The notes under the pieces were generated by a model, which was not told where the DNA came from, did no database searches, and saw nothing but the letters and a program-made list of their open reading frames with translations. From Pseudomonadota bacterium (GTDB taxonomy: Bacteria; Pseudomonadota; Alphaproteobacteria; Rhodobacterales; Rhodobacteraceae), in NCBI GenBank assembly GCA_020161655.1, contig JAIUPC010000007.1, positions 186,001 to 250,000 on the forward strand: a stretch of 64,000 nt of DNA, in the 5' to 3' direction. Position numbers and translations under genes: made by a program. This document shows, piece after piece, positions 27,966-36,149 of the stretch; the first letter of the stretch is position 1; every line of letters begins with the position of its first letter.

Positions 27966-28256
27966 GGCGGCTCTCCTTGGCCCGACCCTGAAAGGTCGGG
28001 GTTTCTGGTGATCGCCGCAGAGAGACGGGCAGCGGCGCACTCCTGCCTTCAAACCTAGGCGCGCAGGGCCGGCTCCGCAACCGCCCCCGGCTCGACGGGC
28101 CCCGACGTGACGATCTGCCTCAGCGACAAGCGCCCGGAGTTTTTCGCGGCTAGTAGTACAAGTTCACGGCTGGAACCCGCCCGCGGAAACTGGCTAATCT
28201 GAAGCGCAGCACCCGGAAATGGTTCGGGCGGCGTTCGGGTGTGAAAGGCGGGGACG

Positions 28257-30071
28257 ATGCAGGAGGAAGCCGTCGGGCATGGGATCAACATTGCCCCGCT
28301 GATCGTTCTCCTCCTTGCCTCGGTGATCACGATCCCGCTCTTCCGCCGGCTCGGCCTTGGCTCGGTCCTCGGCTATCTCGCGGCGGGTCTGGCGATCGGC
28401 CCCTTCGGCCTCAGCGTCTTCACCGATCCGCAGACGGTGATGAGCATCGCCGAACTTGGCGTCGTGATGTTCCTCTTCGTGATCGGGCTGGAGATGGAGC
28501 CTTCGCGGCTTTGGGGGCTGAGGCGGCAGATCCTTGGCCTCGGGCTCTTGCAGGTGGTGGTCTGCACGCTTCTCACCACGGCGGCGGGCATGGCGCTCGG
28601 CTATTCGCTGCCCGTGGCCTTCGTCTTCGGCGCCGGATTCGTGCTGACATCGACCGCCGTGGTGATGCAGGTCCTGGGCGAGCGCGGGGAACTGGCGTTG
28701 CCACGGGGGCAGAAGGTCGTCTCGATCCTTCTCCTCGAAGACATGGCCATCGTGCCGCTTCTGGCCGTGGTCGTGGCGCTGGCGCCGGGACATGTGGAGG
28801 CGACGACATCCGAAAGGCTCTTCTCGGCGTCGATCGCCATCGGCGCGGTGATGGCGCTCCTCTTGGTCGGGCGTTACCTTCTGAACCCGATGTTCAACAT
28901 CCTTGGCCGCACCGGCGCACGCGAGGTGATGACGGCGGCAGCACTACTCGTCGTCCTCGGCGCCGCCTGGCTGATGCAGCAGGGCGGGCTTTCGATGGCG
29001 ATGGGGGCGTTTCTCGCCGGTGTGATGCTGTCGGAAAGCAGCTTCCGCCACCAGCTTGAGGCCGATATCGAACCTTTCCGGGGACTCCTCCTCGGCCTTT
29101 TCTTCCTTGGCGTCGGCATGGCGCTGGACCTGAATGTCGTGACGGAAAACCTCGGCCTGATTGTGGTTGCCGTGATCGGCTTCATGGTCGTGAAGGCGGC
29201 GGGGATCTATTTCGTGGCGCGGCTCACGGGTGCCGGTCGCGATGAGGCCATCGAGCGGACCGCGCTGATGGCGCAGGGCGGCGAGTTTGCCTTCGTCCTC
29301 TTTGCGGCGGCCGGCGGTTCCGGCCTGATCGACGCCGCGACGTCGGCTGTCTTTACCACGACCGTGATCCTGTCGATGGTCCTCACCCCCGTCATCAACA
29401 TCGTCATGGACCGGCTCCACGGCGAAGCGAAGGAACCCGGCGACGAGGTTGAACGGCCGAAAGATCTGGAGGGCACGGCACTGCTCATCGGCTTTGGCCG
29501 GTTCGGGCAGATGGTCAGCCAATCCTTGCTGATGCGCGGGATCGAGGTGTCCATCATCGACACCGATGTCGAGATGATCGAGGTCGCGGGCCGGTTCGGC
29601 TTCAAGGTCTGGTATGGCGATGGCCGCCGGCCTGAGATCCTTGAGGCCGCCGGCGCGGGTCGCGCGCAGGTGGTGATGATTTGCGTCAATGATGCCGAAA
29701 CCAGCCGCCTGATCGCCGAGGTGATGCGCGAGGTCTTCCCCGGCGTGCCGGTCATGGCGCGCTCCTTCGACCGCCGCTCGACGCTGGCGCTGATCGAGGC
29801 GGGCGTGGTCTGGGAGATTCGCGAAACGCTGGAATCGGCCTTTGCCTTTGGCCGCGAGGGGCTCTTGCGCCTTGGCGTTCCCGTGGCTGAAGCCGAGGCG
29901 GTGGTGGCCGAGGTTCGCCGCCGCGACCAGATGCGGCTGGCCGAACAGATCGCGGAAGGCGTGAACGCGGGCAACCAGTTCTTCCGCCCGCCTGGGCCGG
30001 TGCCGGAACCCTTCAGCGAACCCGCCGTCCCTGCGGAAGAGATCGCCGACCGCGAGGCAGGGCGCGCTTGA
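28257..30071 (+). CDS. Monovalent cation:proton antiporter, CPA2 (KefB/KefC) type
   Basis: The 604-residue protein has an N-terminal Na+/H+ exchanger domain of about 12 membrane segments (residues about 8-385). It includes LGYLAAGLAIGPFGLS and MSIAELGVVMFLFVIGLEME, typical of CPA2. A cytosolic RCK/TrkA-N domain begins at LLIGFGRFGQMVSQSLL, with its Rossmann glycine motif and a conserved GDGRRPEIL. It probably exports K+ (or Na+) in exchange for protons under nucleotide or thiol control. KefC versus KefB cannot be decided, and no KefF/KefG partner lies adjacent. Confidence 0.88.
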   Translation: MQEEAVGHGINIAPLIVLLLASVITIPLFRRLGLGSVLGYLAAGLAIGPFGLSVFTDPQTVMSIAELGVVMFLFVIGLEMEPSRLWGLRRQILGLGLLQVVVCTLLTTAAGMALGYSLPVAFVFGAGFVLTSTAVVMQVLGERGELALPRGQKVVSILLLEDMAIVPLLAVVVALAPGHVEATTSERLFSASIAIGAVMALLLVGRYLLNPMFNILGRTGAREVMTAAALLVVLGAAWLMQQGGLSMAMGAFLAGVMLSESSFRHQLEADIEPFRGLLLGLFFLGVGMALDLNVVTENLGLIVVAVIGFMVVKAAGIYFVARLTGAGRDEAIERTALMAQGGEFAFVLFAAAGGSGLIDAATSAVFTTTVILSMVLTPVINIVMDRLHGEAKEPGDEVERPKDLEGTALLIGFGRFGQMVSQSLLMRGIEVSIIDTDVEMIEVAGRFGFKVWYGDGRRPEILEAAGAGRAQVVMICVNDAETSRLIAEVMREVFPGVPVMARSFDRRSTLALIEAGVVWEIRETLESAFAFGREGLLRLGVPVAEAEAVVAEVRRRDQMRLAEQIAEGVNAGNQFFRPPGPVPEPFSEPAVPAEEIADREAGRA

Positions 30072-30086
30072 CCGGAAGCCAGAGCC

Positions 30087-30569
30087 TCAGAACGCCTCGG
30101 GCTTCGCCTCGCGCGCCATGTGGTCGAGAACGGCGTTGACGAATTTCGGTTCCTTCCCCTCGGGGAAGAATGCCCGCGCGACATCGACGAATTCGTTGAT
30201 GACCACCTTGGGCGGCGTGGCGCTGGCCACAAGCTCTGCCCCAGCGGCGCGGAAAAGCGCGCGCAGCACCGGGTCGATCCGTTCGATCGGCCATTTGGCG
30301 ACCAAGGCGCGGTCGGTCATCTGGTCGATCTTCGCCTGCCAGTTCACCGCCTCTTCGACGATCTGGCGGAAAAGGTCGGGGTCGCCCTCGGCCATCTCGT
30401 CCTCGTCATAGACGGCGCCGAAGCGGAAGCTTTCGAACTCGCGCGCGACCTTGTCGACGGTCTGGCCGGCGGCTTCCATCTGGAAAAGCGCCTGCACGGC
30501 GTAAAGACGCGCCGCCGCCTTCATCTGGCGTTTCTCGGCGGCACCGGGTTTTGGGCTCGTCTCGGTCAT
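30087..30569 (-). CDS. nusB: Transcription antitermination factor NusB
   Basis: NusB binds boxA RNA with NusE (S10) and promotes rRNA antitermination. The 160-residue all-helical protein has the start KRQMKAAARLYAVQALFQME. The end [33 protein letters not shown] and FVNAVLDHMAREAK is the family signature. It overlaps ribH by four bases, the common ribH-nusB order, and closes the riboflavin operon. Confidence 0.96.
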   Translation of the reverse strand: MTETSPKPGAAEKRQMKAAARLYAVQALFQMEAAGQTVDKVAREFESFRFGAVYDEDEMAEGDPDLFRQIVEEAVNWQAKIDQMTDRALVAKWPIERIDPVLRALFRAAGAELVASATPPKVVINEFVDVARAFFPEGKEPKFVNAVLDHMAREAKPEAF

Positions 30570-31114
30570 GCGCGGGCCGGCCCTTCGGTTTCACCGGCGA
30601 TGCGGAATTCGCCCGCGGGCTTGAAGCCCATGCCCTTGGTCTGGCGCGCCCATTTGCGGGTCAGCGCCACGAGATGCAGCGCCGCTGCCGCAGCCCCGCC
30701 ACCCTTGTTCTGCCCTTCCGGGTCGGCGCGGACCACGGCCTGCTGCCGGTTCTCGACCGTGAGGATGCCGTTGCCGACGCAGGCACCGGAAAGGCCAAGC
30801 ATGGTCAGCCCGCGCGAGCTGTCGTTGCAAACCGTGTCGTAATGCGTGGTCTCGCCCCGGATCACGCAGCCAAGGGCGACGAAGCCGTCATAGTCGGCCA
30901 TGCGGTAGGCCATGCCGATGGCCGAAGGCACCTCAAGCGCGCCCGGCACTTCGACGAGGTCAACGCTGGCGCCGGCCTTCTCGGCAACCGCCTTCGCGCC
31001 GGCGACAAGGTCATCGGCGATGTCCTTGTAATAGGGCGCCACGACGATCAGGAGCTTCACCGCCTTGTCGAACGTCGGCAGGTCGAGCGTGTAATGGGTT
31101 TCGGTTCCGGCCAT
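30566..31114 (-). CDS. ribH: 6,7-dimethyl-8-ribityllumazine synthase
   Basis: RibH condenses DHBP with the ribitylamino-pyrimidine to form lumazine, the penultimate step to riboflavin. The 182-residue protein has VVAPYYKDIADDL, the substrate loop VPGALEVPSAIGMA and VALGCVIRGETTHYDTVCND, where His contributes to catalysis. The C-terminus carries about 20 residues more than the common ~155-residue form. It sits three bases from ribBX and overlaps nusB. Confidence 0.96.
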   Translation of the reverse strand: MAGTETHYTLDLPTFDKAVKLLIVVAPYYKDIADDLVAGAKAVAEKAGASVDLVEVPGALEVPSAIGMAYRMADYDGFVALGCVIRGETTHYDTVCNDSSRGLTMLGLSGACVGNGILTVENRQQAVVRADPEGQNKGGGAAAAALHLVALTRKWARQTKGMGFKPAGEFRIAGETEGPARA

Positions 31115-31117
31115 GTC

Positions 31118-32212
31118 TCAGCCCTTCGTGATCGGGCGGGTGCCCACGATTTCGAGGTCATAGGCTTCAAGCCCAAGATAGCGCGTCTGCGGCGAGTCGG
31201 TCAGGAGGACAAGTTTCTTGAGCCCCATCGCCGACATGATCTGCGCCCCAAGCCCGGTGTGCTTGATCGTGCGCGGGCCGTCATCCTCGGCCACCATCAG
31301 TTTCAGGCGCGGGTTGCGGAAGATGCAGACGACGCCCCTGCCCTCTTTCGCGATAAGCCGCATGGCCGAGGCGACCTCGCCCTCAGGCGCGGGGCCGAGG
31401 GCCAGCACATCCTCAAGCACGTCAAGCGCATGGGCGCGGACAAGGACCGGCTCATCCGTGGTGATGTCGCCCTTGGTCAGCGCCACATGTTCCGTCCCGT
31501 CGGTGACATTGGTGAAGACGCGCATCGTCCAGTCGCCGCCATAGGCCGATGTTACGGCATGGGTCGAGGTTTCGCGCACGAGGTTGTCGTGGCGGCGGCG
31601 GTAGGCGATGAGATCGGAGATGGTGCCGATCTTCAGCCCATGCTTTTTCGCATAGACGATCAGCTCAGGCAGCCGCGCCATGGTGCCGTCATCGTTCATG
31701 ATCTCGCAGATCACGCCCGAAGGATTGAGGCCGGCAAGGCGGCTGACATCCGTTGCCGCCTCGGTATGGCCGGCGCGCACCAGAACGCCGCCATCGCGGG
31801 CGCGGAGCGGGAAAAGGTGGCCGGGTGTCGCGATGTCCTGCGGACCCTTGGTCGGGTCGATGGCGATGGCGACGGTGCGGGCGCGGTCATGGGCGGAAAT
31901 CCCCGTCTCCACACCTTCGCGGGCCTCGATCGAAACGGTGAAGGCAGTCTCATGGCGCGAGGAATTGGTCAGCGCCATCAGGGGCAGGCCCAGCGCGTCG
32001 ATCCGCGCCGCCGTCAGCGTCAGGCAGATCAGGCCGCGGCCATGGGTCGCCATGAAGTTGATCGCCTCGGCGGTGCAGAATTCCGCCGGAATGACCAGAT
32101 CGCCCTCATTCTCGCGGTCCTCGTGATCGACGAGGATGAACATCCGGCCCTTGCGGGCTTCGTCGATGATTTCCTCGGCCGAGGCGATGTCGCTGGAGAA
32201 TTCGCTGGTCAT
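31118..32212 (-). CDS. ribB: 3,4-dihydroxy-2-butanone 4-phosphate synthase with degenerate GTP cyclohydrolase II domain (RibBX)
   Basis: The N-terminal domain (residues about 1-205) makes DHBP from ribulose 5-phosphate: VDHEDRENEGDLV and MATHGRGLICLTLT hold the acidic metal site. ARDGGVLVRAGHTEAATDV completes the active site. The C-terminal half follows the GTP cyclohydrolase II scaffold (ends GLGAQIMSAMGLKKLVLLT). It lacks the zinc cysteines; the expected CDCG region reads RAHALDVLEDVLALG. It is therefore the RibBX variant, not a working RibBA, and GTP cyclohydrolase II must be encoded elsewhere. ATG at 32212 (MTSEFSSD, 364 residues) is preferred to a long upstream extension. Confidence 0.93.
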   Translation of the reverse strand: MTSEFSSDIASAEEIIDEARKGRMFILVDHEDRENEGDLVIPAEFCTAEAINFMATHGRGLICLTLTAARIDALGLPLMALTNSSRHETAFTVSIEAREGVETGISAHDRARTVAIAIDPTKGPQDIATPGHLFPLRARDGGVLVRAGHTEAATDVSRLAGLNPSGVICEIMNDDGTMARLPELIVYAKKHGLKIGTISDLIAYRRRHDNLVRETSTHAVTSAYGGDWTMRVFTNVTDGTEHVALTKGDITTDEPVLVRAHALDVLEDVLALGPAPEGEVASAMRLIAKEGRGVVCIFRNPRLKLMVAEDDGPRTIKHTGLGAQIMSAMGLKKLVLLTDSPQTRYLGLEAYDLEIVGTRPITKG

Positions 32213-32286
32213 TGAGGGGCATCCTTTGGCGCTTTGCCGCCGCGATAGCCTAAGGGCCCGAAATATGCCAGCCCCGGAGAGGGGGC

Positions 32287-32880
32287 TTACCTTCCGGCCG
32301 CCGCTTCGGGGGCGAAAAACCGGGCGGCGGGCAGGTAGCCTGCCATGAGCGCCGTCGCGGCCCAATCGGCCTCAAGCGCGGTGTCGCCGATCACGAGGAT
32401 GCGGTCGGCGGGAGTGCAGGCAGCGGCGGCGAAGGCCAGAAGCCGTTCGCGCGTGGCGCGCCAGCCATCGGCGAGGCCGGGGGCGGCGCTTGCGGCGATG
32501 ACCGGAACGGACTGGCCGGCGAGCGTGTCGGCAACCCGCGCCGCATCAAGCGGTGGCTGGACAGCGACAAGCTGGCCGATGCCAATAAGGCCGGCAAGTT
32601 TCGCCGCCTCATCCGCGCGCATCCGGTCCTGATCCTTCAGGAGCCTCAGCGCATTGCTGGAAAAGAGGAAGGCGACAAGGTCATGGCCGGTCGAAGCCCT
32701 GACCCCGACATAAGTCCGGTAATCGAGCCCGATTTCCTTCGCCCGCTTCACCCGAAGCCGCACCACCTCGACCGGCAACTTCGGCAGAAGCGCCGCGCGC
32801 GCCGTCCGCCAGCAATGGGCGCGCCATGAGGCACCGCCCTCAAGGCTCGGCCCGCCGTTATGGCCCGGACCTGCGTTCAT
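32287..32880 (-). CDS. Conserved hypothetical protein in the riboflavin operon
   Basis: The 197-residue soluble protein starts MNAGPGHNGGPSLEGGASW. It continues with a basic segment (LRVKRAKEIGLDYRTYVGVRA) and a FLFSSNALRLL stretch. The Ala-rich C-terminal half ends around ILVIGDTALEADWAATALMAGY, where a Rossmann-like strand is possible. I recognise no named domain. Its start overlaps the ribE stop by four bases and it precedes ribBX by 74 bases, so it is co-translated with riboflavin enzymes. A role in flavin synthesis is only suggested by position. Confidence 0.75.
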   Translation of the reverse strand: MNAGPGHNGGPSLEGGASWRAHCWRTARAALLPKLPVEVVRLRVKRAKEIGLDYRTYVGVRASTGHDLVAFLFSSNALRLLKDQDRMRADEAAKLAGLIGIGQLVAVQPPLDAARVADTLAGQSVPVIAASAAPGLADGWRATRERLLAFAAAACTPADRILVIGDTALEADWAATALMAGYLPAARFFAPEAAAGR

Positions 32881-33485
32881 CGCGCCGCCCAGTCCTGAAG
32901 CCGCGCCACGTAGCGGGCCAGCGTGTCGATCTCAAGATTGACCTTGTCGCCGACCCTGGCCCTGCCCCAGGTCGTGACCTCCTTGGTATGCGGGATGATG
33001 TTCACGCCGAACTCGGCCCCGTTCACCTCATTCACCGTCAGCGAGGTGCCGTTGAGCGCGACCGAGCCTTTCGGCGCGATGAAGCCCGCCAGCGCCTCGG
33101 GGGCGCGGAAGGTGAAGCGGGTGCTGTCGCCTTCGTCGCGCATCGCCACGATCTCGGCCACGCCGTCGACATGGCCCGAGACGATATGGCCGCCAAGCTC
33201 ATCCCCGACCTTCAGCGCGCGCTCAAGATTGATCGGCCGCCCTGGCACCCAGCCGTGATGGCCTATGTTGGTCTTGGAAATGGTCTCGGCAGAGATGTCG
33301 ACATCGAACCAGTCTTTCGGGTCGGTCCCGGTGGCGATGACGGTCAGGCAGACCCCTTCGCAGGAGATCGAAGCGCCGATGTCGATGCCCTCTGCCGGAT
33401 AGTCGGTGGCGATGCGGGCGCGCAGGTCGCCCTTCTGCTCAACCGCAAGGATTTCGCCGATGTCGGTGACGATGCCTGTGAACAT
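32877..33485 (-). CDS. ribE: Riboflavin synthase alpha chain
   Basis: The enzyme dismutates two lumazine molecules to riboflavin. The 202-residue protein is two tandem lumazine-binding barrels. Repeat 1 starts MFTGIVTDIGEI and has GASISCEGVCLTV. Repeat 2 contains GHIVSGHVDGVAEIV and GSVALNGTSLTVNEV. ATG at 33485 gives the canonical N-terminus, and a longer reading adds unrelated sequence. It is the first gene of ribE-hypothetical-ribBX-ribH-nusB and is divergent from the capsule genes. Confidence 0.96.
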   Translation of the reverse strand: MFTGIVTDIGEILAVEQKGDLRARIATDYPAEGIDIGASISCEGVCLTVIATGTDPKDWFDVDISAETISKTNIGHHGWVPGRPINLERALKVGDELGGHIVSGHVDGVAEIVAMRDEGDSTRFTFRAPEALAGFIAPKGSVALNGTSLTVNEVNGAEFGVNIIPHTKEVTTWGRARVGDKVNLEIDTLARYVARLQDWAAR

Positions 33486-33563
33486 CCCGGGGCCCTCCGT
33501 TTCGCCCTGCGTAGCGCGACCGCCAACGGCTGACAAGGAGTGCGCGGATACGACTTTTAAACC

Positions 33564-33593
33564 TTCAGTCCACACAACGGACAGATTGATAAT
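33564..33593 (+). promoter_or_regulatory. Candidate promoter of the capsule genes
   Basis: TTCAGT and GATAAT are spaced 18 bases apart and lie 50 bases before the KpsS-like start in the divergent ribE/kps gap. The match is moderate and the call is tentative. Confidence 0.3.
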
Positions 33594-33643
33594 GACAAAA
33601 GCGCCGCAGACGGGCAGATGAGGACGACCACACAAGATACGGC

Positions 33644-34951
33644 ATGACAGGGGACATCACGCCAGACCGCCCGCGACGCGTTCTATTCCTGCAAGGACCG
33701 CACGGGCCATTCTTCCATCAGCTTGCCCGCGCATTGCGCAAGGCAGGGGCGGAGGTTTGGCGCGCCGGCTTCAACCGCGGCGACGAAGCCTTCTGGGGCC
33801 GCGACGGCTATCTCCCCTATACCGGCAGCCCCGAGGACTGGCCGGCGCATTGCGCCCGGATTCTCGACGGTCACGGCATCACCGACCTGGTCCTTTATGG
33901 CGACGCGCGGCCGATCCATGCCGAGGCGATCACGCTGGCAAAGGCGCGCGGCATCACCGTCCATGTCTTCGAGGAGGGTTACCTCAGGCCCTACTGGGCG
34001 ACCTATGAACGCGGCGGCTCGAACGGCAATTCCCGGCTGATGACGATGAGCCTTGGCGAAATGCAGGCGGCATTGGCACGGTCGGGCATCGACCAGCCGC
34101 GCGCGCCCGCGACCTGGGGCGACATGCGCGCCCATATCTTCTACGGCGCGCTCTATCATTTCTGCGTCCTGACGATGAACCGCCGTTACCGCGCCTTCCG
34201 GCCGCACAGGGGCATTACCGTCGCCGAAGAATTCCGCCTGCATCTGGCCCGCCTTGTCCTGATGCCCTTCCATTCGATCGAACGATGGCTCGCCACATGG
34301 CGCGTGCGCTCAGGCGGCTTTCCCTATCACCTCGTCCTTCTTCAACTGGATCACGACGCGAGCTTCCGGGCGCATTCGGGCTTTGCCGACACCACGGAAT
34401 TCATCGACACCTGTCTTCAGGCCTTTGCCGAGGGGGCGCCCGGTCACCATCACATCGTCCTCAAGGCCCACCCGCTTGAGGATGGGCGCGTCGCCGTCGC
34501 GGGCGCGATTCGCGACACCGCGCGGCGACTCGGGCTTCAGGGGCGGGTCCATTTCCTCAGGGGCGGCAAGCTCGCCCGGCTTCTGGATGGCGCACGGAGT
34601 GCTGTCACCGTGAATTCGACCGCCGGCCAGCAAGTGCTCTGGCGCGGGTTGCCGCTGAAGGCACTGGGGCGCGCGGTTTACGGCCTGCCCGAGTTCGTGT
34701 CGGCCCAGCCGCTTGCCGCCTTCTTCGCCGCACCCGACCGGCCCGACAGCCGCGCCTACCGCGACTATCGCCACTATCTTCTTGAAACCTCTCAGATTCC
34801 CGGCGGATTCTACGCCACGCGCGGGCGTCGCCAGATTCTGCGGCAGGTGATCGACATGATCCTGTCGCCCGAAGACCCCTATGATGCGCTGGTGTCGGGC
34901 AAAGCGGCGCCGCGGCAACAGTTGCCGGGAACCGGTGGGGCCAACTGGTAA
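33644..34951 (+). CDS. Capsular polysaccharide Kdo transferase, KpsS-like
   Basis: KpsS adds a beta-Kdo unit to phosphatidylglycerol to build the lipid anchor of group 2-type capsules. The 435-residue cytosolic protein has the family start VLFLQGPHGPFFHQLARAL. YGDARPIH, HVFEEGYLRPYWATYERGGSN and HHIVLKAHPLEDGR (the HP site) follow, then VTVNSTAGQQVLWRGLPLKALG. It is the first gene of a three-gene plus-strand cassette with an outer-membrane exporter and a KpsC-like protein. Its partner inner-membrane transporter (KpsM/KpsT) is not in the window. Confidence 0.86.
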   Translation: MTGDITPDRPRRVLFLQGPHGPFFHQLARALRKAGAEVWRAGFNRGDEAFWGRDGYLPYTGSPEDWPAHCARILDGHGITDLVLYGDARPIHAEAITLAKARGITVHVFEEGYLRPYWATYERGGSNGNSRLMTMSLGEMQAALARSGIDQPRAPATWGDMRAHIFYGALYHFCVLTMNRRYRAFRPHRGITVAEEFRLHLARLVLMPFHSIERWLATWRVRSGGFPYHLVLLQLDHDASFRAHSGFADTTEFIDTCLQAFAEGAPGHHHIVLKAHPLEDGRVAVAGAIRDTARRLGLQGRVHFLRGGKLARLLDGARSAVTVNSTAGQQVLWRGLPLKALGRAVYGLPEFVSAQPLAAFFAAPDRPDSRAYRDYRHYLLETSQIPGGFYATRGRRQILRQVIDMILSPEDPYDALVSGKAAPRQQLPGTGGANW

Positions 34952-35015
34952 TGGAATGCCCGCTCCGGTAGTGTCGAAAAAAACCAAAGGCCATCCAGGC
35001 AGGGGAGCCTTGAAC

Positions 35016-36149
35016 GTGTCAGTACTGAAGAGCCGCCGGGCCAGACTGCTGGTCTGCGTCGCCGTTGTCGGCGGCCTTGTCGGCTGCGGCCTTCCGCGCT
35101 CCGGCCCGAGCAAGCGCGAGATATTCTCCGGCTCCATCGAACAGCAGGGCGACGCCTTCATCGTTCCGGTCAGCCGCAACATCACCCTGCTGACCGCCGT
35201 GCAACCGAGCCTGGGCTTTTCCATTGCGTTCCAGTCGGCGGGGCTTGTCGGATCGGACGTGATCAACGCGGGCGACGTGCTGAGCCTGACGATCTGGGAA
35301 AACGTCGACAACGGGCTTCTCGCCAGCGCCGCCACCGGCGCGACGCCGCTCAGCGAAGTGCAGGTCGACGGATCGGGCAATATCTTCGTGCCCTATGCCG
35401 GGCGGATCAAGGCGGCGGGCAATACCCCGGACGGGCTGCGCCAGATCATCACTGACAAGCTGAGCGCGCAGACCCCCGACCCGCAGGTGACGGTGTCGCG
35501 CGTGGCCGGCGACGGGTCCACCGTCTCGGTCATGGGCGGGGTCGGCGGCCAGGGCGTCTATCCGATCACCCAGCCGACGCGGACCCTTTCGGCGATGCTC
35601 GCCAAGGCGGGCGGCGTGGCGATCGAGCCTGAGATCGCCCAGATCACGGTGACGCGTGGCGGCCGCTCCGGCAAGGTCTGGCTCAAGGATCTTTATCGCA
35701 ACCCGAAGATGGACATCGCGCTCCGGCCCGGTGATGTGATCCTTGTCGAAAAGGACCAGCGCAGCTTCACCGCCCTTGGCGCCACCGGTGCGCAGAACCG
35801 CGTACCCTTCGAGACGCAGGAGCTTTCGGCGATCGAGGCCATTGCCCAGGTTGGCGGCCTTTCGACCAACTTCGCCGATCCGACCGGCGTCTTCATCCTG
35901 CGTGACGAAAACGAAGGCGTGGCCCGGCAGGTGCTTGGCCGGCCCGACCTTTCCGGGCCACAGCGCATCGCCTATGTCATCAGCCTGACCCAGCCGGACG
36001 GGCTCTTCAATGCGCGCGATTTCATGATCCGCGACGACGACACGGTCTATGTGACCGAGGCGCCTTATGTCCAATGGCAGAAGACTCTGGCCGTGCTGAC
36101 TGGTGGCATCACTTCGGCTGATGCCCTGTCGAACGCTACCGGGAACTGA
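35016..36149 (+). CDS. Polysaccharide export lipoprotein (Wza/KpsD type)
   Basis: The 377-residue product begins at GTG (VSVLKSRRARLL) with AGGGGAG upstream. It has a lipoprotein signal ending LVGC, with the lipidated Cys about residue 24. The first polysaccharide-export domain (about 80-165) reads INAGDVLSLTIWENV and PYAGRIKAAGNTPDGLRQII. SLBB-like domains follow (GQGVYPITQPTRTLSAMLAKAGG and VPFETQELSAIEAIAQVGGL), with LRPGDVILVEKD between them. It probably forms the outer-membrane channel for the capsule. A TTG two codons upstream is an alternative start. It overlaps the next gene by one base. Confidence 0.86.
   Translation: MSVLKSRRARLLVCVAVVGGLVGCGLPRSGPSKREIFSGSIEQQGDAFIVPVSRNITLLTAVQPSLGFSIAFQSAGLVGSDVINAGDVLSLTIWENVDNGLLASAATGATPLSEVQVDGSGNIFVPYAGRIKAAGNTPDGLRQIITDKLSAQTPDPQVTVSRVAGDGSTVSVMGGVGGQGVYPITQPTRTLSAMLAKAGGVAIEPEIAQITVTRGGRSGKVWLKDLYRNPKMDIALRPGDVILVEKDQRSFTALGATGAQNRVPFETQELSAIEAIAQVGGLSTNFADPTGVFILRDENEGVARQVLGRPDLSGPQRIAYVISLTQPDGLFNARDFMIRDDDTVYVTEAPYVQWQKTLAVLTGGITSADALSNATGN

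Noticed and set aside
31118-31750. Working GTP cyclohydrolase II (RibA) activity in the ribB gene
   Set aside because: The zinc-binding cysteine cluster required for catalysis is absent from the C-terminal domain.
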